Assembly (NCBI RefSeq): GCF_038622445.1
Contig: NZ_CP152019.1
Coordinates: 186,001 to 250,000, forward strand
DNA length: 64,000 nt
Reading direction: 5' to 3'
DNA from: Sporosarcina sp. FSL K6-1522
Lineage (GTDB): Bacteria > Bacillota > Bacilli > Bacillales_A > Planococcaceae
The position numbers and the translations under genes were made by a program. The notes beneath the pieces are model-generated. The model saw only the letters and a program-made list of their open reading frames with translations. It searched no databases and was not told the DNA's origin. Below, in pieces: positions 27,033-38,123 of this stretch. Position 1 is the first letter of the stretch, and each line of letters begins with the position of its first letter.

Positions 27033-28847
27033 TTACTTTTTACTTTCTTTATATTTCGCCAAATACTCTTCCACTTTTGCAGGATCTGCTACTAACTCAT
27101 TGCCCGTTTTAACAATTGGGCTCACTGTAGAGAATGCCTTGATTTTGTTGCCTTGGTAGAAGTCTAAAAACTCGTCTTGGTTAATGGAGTAAAGGACCGC
27201 TTTTCGTAGATCTTCACTTGTCGCTACATCACGATTCGCTGTATTGAATAGCAAGTATGTGACCGCATTACTTTCAATGCTTTGGAGCGTCAGCTTGCTA
27301 TCACTTTCAATGACGTCAAATTTCGTTTCTGGCACAGCGTAGAACAAATCGATTTCACCGTTACGTAGCGCCGCCAGTGTGCTATCTTGATCTTTGATGA
27401 AACGCATTGTCACGTTTGAAATTTTAGGATCATGTTTTGTCCCCTTCATATAGCTAGGGTTCTTTTGAAAATTCGCTTCATAATCATTTTTAGTAGACAA
27501 AATGTAAGGACCACTTGTGTACAATGTATTGTTATATTGAGCGCCTTCAGTTACTGTGTTTTGATCGCCATATGGAATGTCTTTGTTGACGTCGAAAGTT
27601 GCTACATCATACGTATTGATGCTTTCAACTTGTTTTTTAGAGACAATCCCCGCAGATTGGTGCGCCAAGTAATTTAATACTTGTGGGAATGGCTCTGTTG
27701 TCGTCATTTTCACAACTTGGTATTTACCTTCTTTATTATTCGCTTGTGTTTTATCTTCTACAAGCTCCGTAATGTTAGCGTCTAGATCTTTCTCCAGCGC
27801 TTCTTTCACAGACACACCGCCACTCGCTTCTTTCACACCTTCAAGTGTAGCCAAGTCTGTGACAAGTTCTACATCTTTAATATGCTCATGCAAGCTGTAC
27901 GTACGGTGATCGGGTACAGATTCTGGATCTTTTGCACGGTTTAGCGAGAAGATGACATCATCAGCACCTACACGCTCACCTGTATCTACTGCTTTCTTAT
28001 CCTCAATTTTCGCAAAGTTAATGTCATCGCGTAATACGAAATAGTATTCAGAGTTACCTTCCGCGATGCTGTGATTTAGCGATAATGAACCTTCAGACGT
28101 AATTTTATCATCATCTGTCAGATTCACTAAACGAACATACATATTTGTATTAATGATGTTGATGGAACCATCATTTCCTTTAATCGGATCCAATGACGTC
28201 AATGTCGGCATCGTTTGTGATAATACAAGCGGTTGTGTCGCATTCTTTGACTGATCATTGAACTCTACTTCTTCCCATGGAAGAGAGCGTGATTTTGACA
28301 ATCGAACTGTGTCTACATTTAAGACATCTTTATTGATGGCTTGTGTTTTATAAGAAATATACAGCGGTGCAATATACGCTTTATCCGTTACTATACGTTG
28401 CTCCAACTCTTTGTATGTCTCTTTGTATTCTTCAACTGTTTGTGTAGCTGCTTTATCAATCAGTGTATCCACTTCAGAATCCGCTAAAATACTATAGTCG
28501 CCGCCTGTTTTAAAAATCGAGCGCACTGCGTAATCCGGATTTCCTGTTACAGTCGTCCAGCCAGATAAGGAAATATCAAAATTCCCAGCATCTTGCTGTG
28601 CTTTAAAGCTACCATAATCGGGCTGCATATTGATTTTGACATCAAAACCGTTCTTTGTGAGCTGGTCACGCACAATGTTAATATCGGACTCCCCACTGCT
28701 CATACCAAGGAGTTCAATCGTTACTTTGCCATCGCCGCCCCCATCATTTTTCGAATCGCCTTTTTCTTTCACGTCCGACTTCGTCTGGACACACCCTGCT
28801 AACGCCAATACTAAAGCGAGCATAAGTAGCAATAGTTGTTTCTTCAT
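27033..28847 (-). CDS. Circularly permuted peptide-type solute-binding lipoprotein
   Basis: A 604-residue lipoprotein of the OppA/DppA (SBP_bac_5) family with lipobox LAGC (C19) and a Gly/Asp/Lys linker. The order of family segments is rotated. Residues about 41-195 match what is normally the C-terminal part (VTIELL, then KINMQPDYGSFKAQQDAG, FDISLSGWTTVTGNPDYA, EVDTLIDKAA, YIAPLYISYK). The usual N-terminal start (LVLSQTMPTLTSLDP, YFVLRDDINF, ADDVIFSLNRA) only follows at about 207. The protein then ends where the family normally has DPEKAKALLKEAG (here DPAKVEEYLAK). It should deliver a peptide or peptide-like solute to the permeases encoded upstream. ATG with AGGAGG 7-8 nt upstream; last gene of its operon. 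Confidence 0.88.
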   Translation of the reverse strand: MKKQLLLLMLALVLALAGCVQTKSDVKEKGDSKNDGGGDGKVTIELLGMSSGESDINIVRDQLTKNGFDVKINMQPDYGSFKAQQDAGNFDISLSGWTTVTGNPDYAVRSIFKTGGDYSILADSEVDTLIDKAATQTVEEYKETYKELEQRIVTDKAYIAPLYISYKTQAINKDVLNVDTVRLSKSRSLPWEEVEFNDQSKNATQPLVLSQTMPTLTSLDPIKGNDGSINIINTNMYVRLVNLTDDDKITSEGSLSLNHSIAEGNSEYYFVLRDDINFAKIEDKKAVDTGERVGADDVIFSLNRAKDPESVPDHRTYSLHEHIKDVELVTDLATLEGVKEASGGVSVKEALEKDLDANITELVEDKTQANNKEGKYQVVKMTTTEPFPQVLNYLAHQSAGIVSKKQVESINTYDVATFDVNKDIPYGDQNTVTEGAQYNNTLYTSGPYILSTKNDYEANFQKNPSYMKGTKHDPKISNVTMRFIKDQDSTLAALRNGEIDLFYAVPETKFDVIESDSKLTLQSIESNAVTYLLFNTANRDVATSEDLRKAVLYSINQDEFLDFYQGNKIKAFSTVSPIVKTGNELVADPAKVEEYLAKYKESKK

Positions 28848-28883
28848 CTTAATGCCTCCTGTACATAATTTTTTCTACTTCCT

Positions 28884-30386
28884 TCAATCTAATTTTGGAT
28901 CCAGCGCATCTCGAAGCCCATCTCCCAAAAAGTTAAAGGATAAGACTAACAAGATAATGGCAAGACCCGGATAAATTGCTAGATAAGAATTTGACTCCAA
29001 ATACGTACTACCCAACTTTAAAATATTTCCCCACTCTGGAATATGTGGCTCTACCCCAAGCCCCAGATAACTCAAGCTGCTTGTTGCAATCACGGCACTC
29101 CCGATTGTCAGTGTTGCTTTCACAATCATCGGTGCTAACGCATTTGGCACGATATGTTTGAAAATAATCGTAAAATCCTTTTCGCCAAGCGCCCGTGCAG
29201 AATCGACATATTCCAAATTGGAAACCATGAGTACATTCGCTCGCATCGTCCGAGCATACGTAGGAATTGCCCCAACGCTCAGCGCTAAAATTAAATTCGT
29301 TGTATTTGCCCCAAATGCAGCAATAATCGCAATTGCCAACAGAATTCCAGGAACTGCATACAACACGTCTAACAAGCGCATAATAATATTATCTGTGCGT
29401 TGACTATAATAACCAGCGAATGCTCCTAACATACCGCCGATAATAGCTGGAATAATTGTGGAAAGAAAGCCCACGATCAATGAAATTCTTGCTCCAAAAA
29501 TAATTCTTGAAAATAAATCTCGACCGAAATTATCCGTGCCGAGTGGATATGTAATACTTGGGCTTTGGAGAATTGCACTATAATTATTTTCTATCGCTAA
29601 ACTATAATCAAATGTAAAATTACTACAAATCGAAATCGACAGCATTAGAACGATAAAGAACAACCCTAATACAGAAGTCGTATTGCGCGTAATTTTCCCC
29701 CAAATCGTATTCCATTTAATGATGGTCGATAAATCGGACCCACGCGCTTTCATGATCAAGTTCAGTCCTAGCAATAACGCAAAAAGGTTTCCTGTCGCAG
29801 CCGTGATGATTAAAGGAATCGCTAGGAACATCATCCAACGCTCCGCCGTTTCCTCTTCAACATGCTTTGCCACCAACACCAACGCCACTACATAGAAAAC
29901 TGCAATGGCTACTAAAACCCCCATCGCCACTAAAAACGTATCCGCTACATAAGGCTTAAAGAGATTTAACGCCGATATCGCAATGACGAAAAGCTGCGTC
30001 AGCAGCATATAAACCGCAAAGGTATAATCTGGCGTCTTTTTCCTTTTGATCAAATTAAACGCAAAGGTCAAAATAATAATATTGCCCGTCACAATACTGA
30101 GCAACTGCACATACCCTAACTTTCTGGTCATGCTTTGGATATGCCCAGTTGTCGACAGATCTCGCTTAATCTTCAGCGTCACTGCAATTTGAATACCCGT
30201 AAAGATGGCATATGCCACAAAAACATTAAACATAAACGGCTTCAACGCCATCGTTGAAAAATTGAAACTATTTAACCCGAAAACAACAGTCAGTGCCAGT
30301 GACGTAATCCATGTGAAGCTAGCTTGTGTATATTCTGGTGAATGCTTCAATACTTTTTTCTTATCAATCGCTATACTTGTCTCCAT
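28884..30386 (-). CDS. OppC-type permease with an extra N-terminal membrane domain
   Basis: A 500-residue membrane protein. Its last about 265 residues are a normal OppC/DppC permease: YPLGTDNFGRDLFSRIIFGARISL and the EAA loop YVDSARALGEKDFTIIFKHIVPN that contacts the ATPase. The first about 235 residues are additional and contain about six hydrophobic segments (for example FTWITSLALTVVFGLNSF and FLVAMGVLVAIAVFYVVALV) with no motif I recognise. Typical OppC proteins have about 300 residues and one leading helix. It lies between oppB-like and binding-protein genes (13 and 36 nt gaps), so the three are co-transcribed. Confidence 0.88.
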   Translation of the reverse strand: METSIAIDKKKVLKHSPEYTQASFTWITSLALTVVFGLNSFNFSTMALKPFMFNVFVAYAIFTGIQIAVTLKIKRDLSTTGHIQSMTRKLGYVQLLSIVTGNIIILTFAFNLIKRKKTPDYTFAVYMLLTQLFVIAISALNLFKPYVADTFLVAMGVLVAIAVFYVVALVLVAKHVEEETAERWMMFLAIPLIITAATGNLFALLLGLNLIMKARGSDLSTIIKWNTIWGKITRNTTSVLGLFFIVLMLSISICSNFTFDYSLAIENNYSAILQSPSITYPLGTDNFGRDLFSRIIFGARISLIVGFLSTIIPAIIGGMLGAFAGYYSQRTDNIIMRLLDVLYAVPGILLAIAIIAAFGANTTNLILALSVGAIPTYARTMRANVLMVSNLEYVDSARALGEKDFTIIFKHIVPNALAPMIVKATLTIGSAVIATSSLSYLGLGVEPHIPEWGNILKLGSTYLESNSYLAIYPGLAIILLVLSFNFLGDGLRDALDPKLD

Positions 30387-30399
30387 CGCTGCACCTGCT

Positions 30400-31851
30400 T
30401 TAATTTTGTTTCATCTTCGAACGAATGCGAGGATCAAAAAACGCATACAAAATATCGATGAAAATATTTACTAACGAAATGGTGATGGCAATATAAACTA
30501 CACCACCTAAAATCCCCGGAATATCTGGAATGAATTGCTTGTCTACAATATAACTTCCAATCCCACTAATATTGAAAACCTTCTCCGTTACAGCCGCTCC
30601 ACCTAGCATGCCTCCAAACAGCAAGCCAATGACCGTGATTATCGGAATCATGGCATTCCCTACCGCATGCTTCCATAATACTTGGCTTTGGTTAAGCCCT
30701 TTTGCTTTTGCCGTAATAATGTAATCTTCATTAATAATCTCCAACATCGACGAGCGAGTCATCCGCGCTACCGAAGCTGTTAGCGCCGTTCCAAGAACGA
30801 CAACCGGCATAATCATCGACAAGCCATTCTGCGGACTATAAGTAGCTGGCAACCATTGCAATTTAATGGAAAAATTAAGAATAAAGATTAACCCTTGCCA
30901 AAAGTTCGGAATGGACAAACCAATGAGTGCGATGAACATAAATGTATAGTCAAAAAATGAATTCGGCCTTGTTGCAGATATAATGCCGATTGGAATCGCG
31001 ATGACAACCGCCATCAAGAGCGAGTAAAGTGCGATTGTAAACGTAATTGGAAACTTATTTGCAATACTCGTTGCGACGTCTTCATTGCCCGTAAAGGAAG
31101 TTCCTAAATCGAAGGTGAATATTCCTTTAATAGCGTTCCATAATTGCGTTAAATACGGTAAATCCAGCCCATATAACTTATTGAATGCGGCAATCTGTTC
31201 TTTCGTTCCCGTTTCCCCAATAATATTAGCCGCAGGATCAAACGGCGAAATGTATAAAATGCTGAAGACCAGCACAACAACCCCTAAAATGACGAAAATC
31301 CCCATGACTAACCTTTCAAGAATAAACTTCACGTAAGGATTGCTCACTAACAACATTAGCAAATACATCAAAATGCCAGGGATGAACGTTATAACTAAAA
31401 ATAGCGGTTTGGACAATAGCGTTTGAAAGAAATGCGCATACGTAAATTTCTTTTCGCCTTTTCTCTTAAGTGCCTCATCCGTCTTTTGAAGCACAACCTT
31501 CAAAAATTGGGCTTCCGCTAATTTCTCTGCTTCCTTCTCAGTTTCCGCTTTACTCACGTTTTGCGAGAAAAAGGCTTGTTTTCGAGTGAGCTGTTCGGTA
31601 AATTCCTGTTTTAGTCCATCCCGATAGCCCTCTTCATGCAAACCTTGTTTTATTTCCTCAAGCACTGAAGAATAGATCGTATTTTTCTTTTTAAATAAAT
31701 AGATAAGCCCGACAACTAGATGGATTGGAAACCCTAAAACTAACAGTAAGTATTTGTAAGATAAATGCGTTTGCATCTTGCTGTACGTGTGTTGAAGGAT
31801 GGTTATTATACCCAGTTTATTCGTCTCTATTTTGCTACCTTCCACTGACAT
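30400..31851 (-). CDS. OppB-type permease with an N-terminal extension
   Basis: A 483-residue membrane protein. The OppB core starts near residue 170 (FILERLVMGIFVILGVVVLV) and shows DLGTSFTGN and the EAA loop YIITAKAKGLNQSQVLWKHAVGNA. The first about 170 residues add two hydrophobic segments and, between them, a charged helical stretch rich in Lys, Glu and Gln that may be a coiled coil. Usual OppB length is about 310. The ATG at 31851 follows AAAGGGGG at 4 nt; an in-frame start further upstream would have no ribosome binding site. It is the first gene of the operon and divergent from the fused ATPase. Confidence 0.88.
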   Translation of the reverse strand: MSVEGSKIETNKLGIITILQHTYSKMQTHLSYKYLLLVLGFPIHLVVGLIYLFKKKNTIYSSVLEEIKQGLHEEGYRDGLKQEFTEQLTRKQAFFSQNVSKAETEKEAEKLAEAQFLKVVLQKTDEALKRKGEKKFTYAHFFQTLLSKPLFLVITFIPGILMYLLMLLVSNPYVKFILERLVMGIFVILGVVVLVFSILYISPFDPAANIIGETGTKEQIAAFNKLYGLDLPYLTQLWNAIKGIFTFDLGTSFTGNEDVATSIANKFPITFTIALYSLLMAVVIAIPIGIISATRPNSFFDYTFMFIALIGLSIPNFWQGLIFILNFSIKLQWLPATYSPQNGLSMIMPVVVLGTALTASVARMTRSSMLEIINEDYIITAKAKGLNQSQVLWKHAVGNAMIPIITVIGLLFGGMLGGAAVTEKVFNISGIGSYIVDKQFIPDIPGILGGVVYIAITISLVNIFIDILYAFFDPRIRSKMKQN

Positions 31852-31977
31852 GTAACCCCCTTTCTCCCTATATTGCATAAATCAAATTATTATAGTAAAG
31901 TTTATTTTAAATATACTGAGAAGTCAATGCAATTTAACTTTCTACTATATAAATTCAAGAATCGGCAGGTGTGTGCT

Positions 31978-33717
31978 TTGCAATCAATTTTGAAAGTGGA
32001 AGATCTACGCGTTTCATTTCAATCCAAAGATCAGGAATTTGAAGCCGTGCGCGGTGTCAGTTTTGAAGTACGAAAAGGTGAAACGCTAGGCATTGTAGGT
32101 GAGTCAGGGAGTGGAAAAAGTGTCACCGCCCGAAGCATTATGCGCCTGCTCCCCTCTCCTCCTTCCTTTATGAAAAGTGGAGAAATTACTTTTCTAGGTG
32201 AAAACCTTGCTCATAAAACAGAAAAAGAAATGGAAAGTATTCGTGGTCGTGATATTAGTATGATTTTTCAAGACCCGATGACGTCTCTCAATCCGACAAT
32301 CCGAATTGGGAAACAAATTGCAGAGAGCCTTATTAAACACCAACAACTGTCGAAAGCTGAAGCAAAAAAACAAGCGATTGATATTTTAAAACTTGTAGGC
32401 ATTCGGGATAGCGAAACACGGTACAACCAATTTCCACATGAGTTTTCCGGCGGAATGCGGCAACGGGTCATGATTGCCATTGCACTTGCTTGCCGACCAA
32501 CCTTGCTTATTGCCGATGAACCAACAACTGCACTCGATGTCACCATCCAAGCGCAAATTTTAAATGTCATGAAGGACATGCAGCAAAAATTTGAGACTTC
32601 GATTATTTTAATTACCCATGACTTAGGTGTTGTGGCCGGGATGTGTGATCGCGTCGTCGTCATGAAGGGCGGAGAAGTTGTTGAAACGGGAATCACGGAA
32701 GAAATCTTCGAAAACCCAAAGCATCCTTATACGAAAAAGCTATTAAATGCCTTGCCTCGCTTGAATGAAAAAAAGAAAACGAAACGGCCTCCGCTCATTT
32801 CGGCCAATATGGACCCGACAACACCTTTGCTCGATGTTAGATCCCTGAAACAGCATTTTGACATGGGGAAAGGTAATTATTTAAAAGCTGTCGACGACAT
32901 TAGCTTCACCATTAAACCTGGTGAAACGCTGGGCCTTGTCGGTGAATCTGGTTCAGGAAAATCGACAACGGGCCGCGCTATTTTACGCCTGCATGAACCG
33001 ACGGATGGAGACGTGTTGTATCAAGGAATGGCCGTCAATCGACTGTCAAAAGGTGAAATGAAAACGATGCGGCGGCATATGCAGATGATTTTTCAAGATC
33101 CTTACTCATCACTAAATCCACGCTTTAAAGTGTTAGATATCATCGGACAAGCACTCGATATCCATCAATTAGCGAGCAGTAAAAGTGAACGTAAAAAACG
33201 GGTGGAAGAGCTACTGGACTTAGTAGGACTTGAATCTTCTCATGCTATGCGCTATCCACATGAATTTTCAGGTGGACAGCGGCAACGGATCGGTATTGCA
33301 CGTGCGCTAGCGGTTGAACCAAAATTCATCGTCTGTGACGAACCGCTGTCAGCACTCGATGTGTCCATTCAATCGCAAATTGTGACCTTATTGGAAGACC
33401 TTCAACATCGCCTAGGGCTCACCTATTTATTTATCGCGCATGACTTGTCGATGGTGAAACATATTAGTGACCGCGTAGCCGTGATGTATGCAGGAAAAAT
33501 TGTTGAGCTTGCCGAAAGTGAAGAGCTTTACAGCAATCCACAGCATGCCTACACAAAATCACTACTGGCAGCCATCCCCATTCCCGATCCTAAAATCGAG
33601 GCCAAGAAAAAACGGGTCTTGCTTGAGGAACAAACCGGGGCGGATAAATACAACTTACAACAATCTGAGCTTGTGGAAATTTCTGAGGGGCATTGGGTTG
33701 CGGTGCCGAAGAATTAA
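31978..33717 (+). CDS. Fused OppD-OppF double ABC ATPase
   Basis: A 579-residue protein with two ATPase domains in one chain, equivalent to OppD plus OppF (as in GsiA). Seen: Walker A GESGSGKS at 41-48 and again near 325, signatures FSGGMRQRV and FSGGQRQRI, Walker [14 protein letters not shown] and [13 protein letters not shown]. The TTG at 31978 is preferred, AGGTG about 5-6 nt upstream, since the protein then starts [13 protein letters not shown] like its family; longer in-frame starts add an unlikely tail. It is divergent from the permease/binding-protein operon and should power it. A 126-nt gap holds both promoters. Confidence 0.92.
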   Translation: MQSILKVEDLRVSFQSKDQEFEAVRGVSFEVRKGETLGIVGESGSGKSVTARSIMRLLPSPPSFMKSGEITFLGENLAHKTEKEMESIRGRDISMIFQDPMTSLNPTIRIGKQIAESLIKHQQLSKAEAKKQAIDILKLVGIRDSETRYNQFPHEFSGGMRQRVMIAIALACRPTLLIADEPTTALDVTIQAQILNVMKDMQQKFETSIILITHDLGVVAGMCDRVVVMKGGEVVETGITEEIFENPKHPYTKKLLNALPRLNEKKKTKRPPLISANMDPTTPLLDVRSLKQHFDMGKGNYLKAVDDISFTIKPGETLGLVGESGSGKSTTGRAILRLHEPTDGDVLYQGMAVNRLSKGEMKTMRRHMQMIFQDPYSSLNPRFKVLDIIGQALDIHQLASSKSERKKRVEELLDLVGLESSHAMRYPHEFSGGQRQRIGIARALAVEPKFIVCDEPLSALDVSIQSQIVTLLEDLQHRLGLTYLFIAHDLSMVKHISDRVAVMYAGKIVELAESEELYSNPQHAYTKSLLAAIPIPDPKIEAKKKRVLLEEQTGADKYNLQQSELVEISEGHWVAVPKN

Positions 33718-33724
33718 AGAAGTT

Positions 33725-33763
33725 AAGCCCTCACCTCATTACATTTGGGATGAGGGCTTTTTT
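33725..33763 (+). terminator. Terminator of the fused ATPase gene
   Basis: Stem AAGCCCTCA / TGAGGGCTT with a 17-nt loop that can pair further, followed by TTTT, 8 nt after the stop codon. Confidence 0.85.
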
Positions 33764-33816
33764 AAGTGGGGCAATGAAAAACAACGTCTTACAAAGACAA
33801 TCGAATCGCAACATAC

Positions 33817-35190
33817 TCATTCATAGACTGGTTCTTTGACGTTTTCGCCTTTTTCCTTCTCACTAGACGCCCCTTGCGCATAGCGATTCTCCACAAATGA
33901 CAGCCCTAAATTCCCGCGTAACGTATCGGCTTCGTAATCCAAACGGAAAAGCCCTCTTTCTTGCAGTATCGGTACGACTTTCTCGACAAAGTCGCTCAAT
34001 CCGCTAGGCAAATTAGCAACCAGCATGAAGCCATCTATCGCCTGCTTGTCATACCATTCTTGCATCAGACTTGCTACACTCTCCGGCGTCCCAATAAACG
34101 GCGTCTGCGGTGTGGCCTCCCGAAGCGCAACTTGGCGAAGGGTTAAATTCTGTTCACGCGCTTCTCTTTTAATACGATCGGTATCGCTTTGGAAACCATT
34201 TTCTCCTATATCACCTAGGTCCGGAAATGGTTGATCCAATGGATATTGCGAGAAATCATGATGGCCAAAATGCCTGCCTAAAAAAGCGAGCGCTTGGTCG
34301 ATTGTTACTAAGCTAGCAAGTTCTTCATACTTCTTTACAGCCTCTTCCTTTGTGTCACCGATAATCGGACTGATACCTTGTACTACAATGAGCTTCTCTG
34401 GATTTCTCCCACACGCGGCCGCTCTCCTTTTGACGTCTTGGTAATAATCCCGCGCCTCTTCCAATGCAGGCATAATTGCGAAAACAACATCCGCTTCCTT
34501 CGCCGAAAACGCTTTGCCATCCTCCGAAGAACCTGCTTGAAAAATAACAGGTTGACTCTGTTTTGAACGACTAATATTCAATGGTCCTTGTACAGAAAAG
34601 AAGTCACCTTGATGATTCAAACGATGTAATTTATCAGGATTAAAGAACTCACCTGTCTCCTTATTACGAATAAAGGCATCGTCTTCCCACGAATCCCACA
34701 GCCCCTTCATCACTTCCACAAACTCAGACGCCATCTGATAGCGCGCTTTGTGATCCGGATGTCCTTCCATACTTTTACTGAAATTCAACGCCGTTTTTTC
34801 AAGTCCCGACGTCACCGCATTCCACCCCGCGCGTCCCCCGCTAATCATATCCAGCGAAGCAAATTGACGCGCAGCTGAAAACGGCTCACTATAAGTCGTT
34901 GACAATGTACCAACTAAGCCGATTTTCGATGTCACCGCAGCAAGTGCAGAAAGAACCGTCAATGGCTCAAATCGGTTCAAATAATGTGGATTGGATTTCT
35001 CCGTAATGTATAGCGCATCCGCAATAAACACAAAATCGAATTTCCCTTGTTCCGATAGTTGTGCTTGCTGTTTATAAAACTCGAAACTGACACTTGCATC
35101 GGCTGGCATCTCAGGATGTCTCCAGTCCGACATTTTTTCGCCAACACCGTGAATCATCGTCCCTAACTTTAGCTGTCTTTGTGTTGTCAC
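33817..35190 (-). CDS. FMN-dependent monooxygenase, NtaA/SnaA/DszA family
   Basis: A luciferase-like TIM-barrel monooxygenase of about 457 residues that uses FMNH2 and O2. Seen: [11 protein letters not shown] at the start, [49 protein letters not shown] (quoted in part from residues about 85-125), and [18 protein letters not shown], all typical of the NtaA/SnaA/DszA/SoxA branch that oxidises amino-polycarboxylates, thioethers or sulfur compounds. The GTG at 35190 follows GGAGAG. A second AGGAGG lies 30 nt further upstream but directly abuts its in-frame GTG. Beside a peptide-type importer, it may process an imported sulfur or nitrogen compound (inference). Confidence 0.88.
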   Translation of the reverse strand: MTTQRQLKLGTMIHGVGEKMSDWRHPEMPADASVSFEFYKQQAQLSEQGKFDFVFIADALYITEKSNPHYLNRFEPLTVLSALAAVTSKIGLVGTLSTTYSEPFSAARQFASLDMISGGRAGWNAVTSGLEKTALNFSKSMEGHPDHKARYQMASEFVEVMKGLWDSWEDDAFIRNKETGEFFNPDKLHRLNHQGDFFSVQGPLNISRSKQSQPVIFQAGSSEDGKAFSAKEADVVFAIMPALEEARDYYQDVKRRAAACGRNPEKLIVVQGISPIIGDTKEEAVKKYEELASLVTIDQALAFLGRHFGHHDFSQYPLDQPFPDLGDIGENGFQSDTDRIKREAREQNLTLRQVALREATPQTPFIGTPESVASLMQEWYDKQAIDGFMLVANLPSGLSDFVEKVVPILQERGLFRLDYEADTLRGNLGLSFVENRYAQGASSEKEKGENVKEPVYE

Positions 35191-35269
35191 CTTTATCTCT
35201 CCAGTCCATTGTTTCTTTTTCACCTCCTATCATCTCATTAGTACATTCAGGTGACAAGACACCCAATAA

Positions 35270-35310
35270 CAAAAAACAAACGCGAACACGACTGATTCAC
35301 GTTTGTTTTG
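35270..35310 (-). terminator. Terminator of the bceRSAB cluster
   Basis: Stem AAAACAAACG / CGTTTGTTTT with an inner GAA/TTC pair; the minus strand continues in six T. The element lies between the permease stop and the monooxygenase start and may act on both strands. Confidence 0.8.
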
Positions 35311-35320
35311 GTTTAAATCT

Positions 35321-37270
35321 TTATAGAGCTGCTTTCACAGTCTTTCTATAATAACCAACCGTTAAGAAAGCAAACACTAAGTAAATCAATGCGTACAAGC
35401 CTATCGCAATCGAGGCCGGTACAGTAATATCAGACATGAACAGAAATGACGCAGCTTTAATGGCAAATATCGAATGCAATAAACCGATGAGCAATGGTAC
35501 ACCAAAGACAAATACTTGCTTACGGACAATACCGCGCATAATGTCTTGCACTGTGAAACCAAGCTGACGTAGTGTTGCATAACTTTGCTTCTCCTGCTCT
35601 GCTTCTGTCATTTGTTTGAAGTACAAAATACTACCTGTCGAGATGAGGAACACAAGTCCAAGGAAACCTGCGATAAAGATAAGTAAACCGCTACTCTGAA
35701 TCGAATTTTGATAGTACGTATGATAATCCATACGATATTCCGAAGGGACACCCCCTGCATATTTGTCCTGCATGAAAATAGCAGATGCCTTCGCAAGCTG
35801 ATCATTATCCCTCACTTGGAACGTCTCAATCGCCAACGACCAACCATCGTCCTCATCAGTCGCTAGCTGCCTTTGCAACTCTGCGAACGTGTCCTCACTG
35901 ACAACCATTGGACTACCGCCAAGATTCATATTCATAATACTAGTCTCTTCAACAGCAACTACCTCGATGGGCAGTTCCGTATCATGTTCCATAATCGTCA
36001 GCGTAGCTGGAAACTCCTCTGGCTTTGCTTCTAGCTGCAAATTCATATTATAGGCAATTGCGCTACCTTTTGGAGGAATTTGTACATCTTTCCCCGCCGC
36101 ACGTAATTGCTCTGCTACGTAAAATGAAACAGAAGGACGCACATTATTGGCGCCTGACCAATAAGGACTGGAAATATCAAGCATACCTCCTGTATCCATT
36201 GCGCTAATAGATGTCCACTTGAAGTCAATACCTGCCACTTTCAGTTCCTCAGCAAATTCATCTGCCAGACCTTCCTCATGCGGATAATTTGTAAAGGTAA
36301 AATCGAAAGGCATCATCGACCGTGCCATTTTTTCAGATGAGTAATACAGTGAATACGCCCCCGCCACCATTGCAAGTGTCATGGCAGACAATACCGTAAT
36401 AATTGTCAAAGAGTTGGCATTTGCTTTCATGCGATGCATAAGTGGGGCAAGCGACAGACTATTATGCAGCCCAAGATGCCCTTGTTTCCTTGTACGAATC
36501 TGATAAAACAACCAACTGATTGTCACACGGAATACGAGATAGGTTCCGAAAATCGTTGAAGCAAGTACCGCTAACATGTTAAACAAGATCATTTCATTCA
36601 TCATGCGACCTGATAACCAATAACCGTAAATAATGAGCCCGATTCCGAGAAGCGCCAACACCGCTGACACAACCGTTTTCGGCTTTTTCGGATGCTCTCC
36701 CCTTTTATCCGCATTGAATAAATCCAGTAATGTATTGCGATAAACAGCCACTAACATTTGAGCAGACGTCAGCGCAATGATGGCAACAAAGACAATAGCC
36801 GTTTGAATAATCGCTGCCAGTGAAAAGGACACCGTAATAAACCCATCATATCCAATCAACTTCATCAGTAGTAATAAGAATACACGCGAAACCAGCACCC
36901 CTGTGCCAATCCCAATGACAAGTGCACCTGCACCCAGAAGGGCATTTTCAATAATAAGCAGACGCGCCACTGCGCCTTTCGTCAAGCCAATTAATTGATA
37001 AAGCCCAATTTCCCGACTTCTTCTTTTCAGGAAAATAGCATTCGCATAGAAAACGAATATACCTGCAATGACAATTAGTAAAATACCCGCTGCTTTAAAT
37101 GCCGCTTCCATATTCATCGACTTCGCTGATTTCTCGATAACAGCTGCATCATGTTGTAGCGTCGCAAAAACAAAGTACAGCACGACACTGAAAATCAGCG
37201 CGAAAAAGTACAAATAATAATGCTTTATATTCTTCCGCATACTCCGGATAACAAGGTCAAATAGTGTCAA
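35321..37270 (-). CDS. bceB: BceB-type ABC permease (FtsX-like)
   Basis: A permease of about 649 residues with ten predicted membrane helices and a large extracellular loop (about residues 310-520) between helices 7 and 8, the layout of BceB/VraG permeases that sense and remove peptide antibiotics such as bacitracin. Seen: FtsX-like blocks [27 protein letters not shown] (quoted in part) and, near the end, [18 protein letters not shown] prefer the TTG at 37270, 8 nt after GGGGG, giving [11 protein letters not shown]; a GTG at 37279 touches that site. It overlaps bceA by 14 nt. Confidence 0.93.
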   Translation of the reverse strand: MTLFDLVIRSMRKNIKHYYLYFFALIFSVVLYFVFATLQHDAAVIEKSAKSMNMEAAFKAAGILLIVIAGIFVFYANAIFLKRRSREIGLYQLIGLTKGAVARLLIIENALLGAGALVIGIGTGVLVSRVFLLLLMKLIGYDGFITVSFSLAAIIQTAIVFVAIIALTSAQMLVAVYRNTLLDLFNADKRGEHPKKPKTVVSAVLALLGIGLIIYGYWLSGRMMNEMILFNMLAVLASTIFGTYLVFRVTISWLFYQIRTRKQGHLGLHNSLSLAPLMHRMKANANSLTIITVLSAMTLAMVAGAYSLYYSSEKMARSMMPFDFTFTNYPHEEGLADEFAEELKVAGIDFKWTSISAMDTGGMLDISSPYWSGANNVRPSVSFYVAEQLRAAGKDVQIPPKGSAIAYNMNLQLEAKPEEFPATLTIMEHDTELPIEVVAVEETSIMNMNLGGSPMVVSEDTFAELQRQLATDEDDGWSLAIETFQVRDNDQLAKASAIFMQDKYAGGVPSEYRMDYHTYYQNSIQSSGLLIFIAGFLGLVFLISTGSILYFKQMTEAEQEKQSYATLRQLGFTVQDIMRGIVRKQVFVFGVPLLIGLLHSIFAIKAASFLFMSDITVPASIAIGLYALIYLVFAFLTVGYYRKTVKAAL

Positions 37271-38033
37271 CGCTGTCACCCCCGAGAACGCCTTGAACGC
37301 TCAAGATGTCCTGGAAAAAGGCTTGTCGTGTTTTATCACCACGATAAAGTTCTGAGTAGATATTGCCGTCTTTCAAGAAAACGACACGGCTACAATAGCT
37401 AGATGCCACCGGATCATGCGTCACCATCATGATTGTGACACCACGTTTTTTATTGACATCCTCCATCGTGCCAAGTAACGAAGACGCTGATTTCGAATCG
37501 AGTGCACCTGTTGGTTCATCCGCGAATACCATCGAGGGTTTATTGATCAGTGCTCTTGCCGCAGACGTCCGTTGCTTTTGCCCACCTGAAATTTCATGGG
37601 GATATTTATGCGCAAGGTCTTTAATACCGAGAATATCCGCAATAGCGTTAAACTCTGCCTCCGCCACTTGTTTCTTCATTTTCCCAAGCGAAACGGGCAG
37701 TAAAATATTTTCCTTCACCGTCAATGTATCGAGCAAGTTATAATCTTGGAAGATGAAGCCCAACTTATCACGACGAAAGGCAGATAACTCCGCGTCTTTC
37801 ATTCTCGAAATATCGGAACCTCCAATAAGTATAGAGCCTTCTGTCGCACGGTCAATGGTTGCAAGCACATTGAGTAATGTCGTCTTTCCTGCTCCCGACG
37901 GCCCCATAATACCGACAAATTCCCCCTCACCTACACGAAGATTGATGCCTTTTAACACTTGTTGAACATTGCCACGTGTACCGTATGATTTTCGCACGTT
38001 TTGTGCGTGTAAAATAGTTGTATGTTGTTCCAC
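37257..38033 (-). CDS. bceA: BceA-type ABC transporter ATPase
   Basis: A 258-residue ATPase of the LolD/BceA group that powers the BceB-type permease. Seen: Walker [10 protein letters not shown] near residue 43, Q-loop [14 protein letters not shown], signature [15 protein letters not shown], Walker [14 protein letters not shown], and the switch histidine in MMVTHDP. GTG start at 38033 with GGGAGG 8 nt upstream. A BceR-type palindrome lies about 90 bp before it, so bceAB is probably induced separately from bceRS. Confidence 0.95.
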   Translation of the reverse strand: MEQHTTILHAQNVRKSYGTRGNVQQVLKGINLRVGEGEFVGIMGPSGAGKTTLLNVLATIDRATEGSILIGGSDISRMKDAELSAFRRDKLGFIFQDYNLLDTLTVKENILLPVSLGKMKKQVAEAEFNAIADILGIKDLAHKYPHEISGGQKQRTSAARALINKPSMVFADEPTGALDSKSASSLLGTMEDVNKKRGVTIMMVTHDPVASSYCSRVVFLKDGNIYSELYRGDKTRQAFFQDILSVQGVLGGDSVDTI

Positions 38034-38123
38034 CTAAATAGCCTCCCTGTTTGTTCATGTCCTTAGTGTACTGCGGCATTTCGTCTCGGTCGTTTGATTT
38101 GCATGACAAACAGGTCGGTCAAT

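Noticed and set aside
27033..28847. Frameshift or assembly join explaining the odd domain order of the binding protein
   Set aside because: The frame is continuous, each family segment occurs once, and the order is rotated rather than broken, so permutation explains it better.
37753..37965. Small plus-strand genes within bceA and bceB
   Set aside because: Antisense to conserved coding sequence, without ribosome binding sites.
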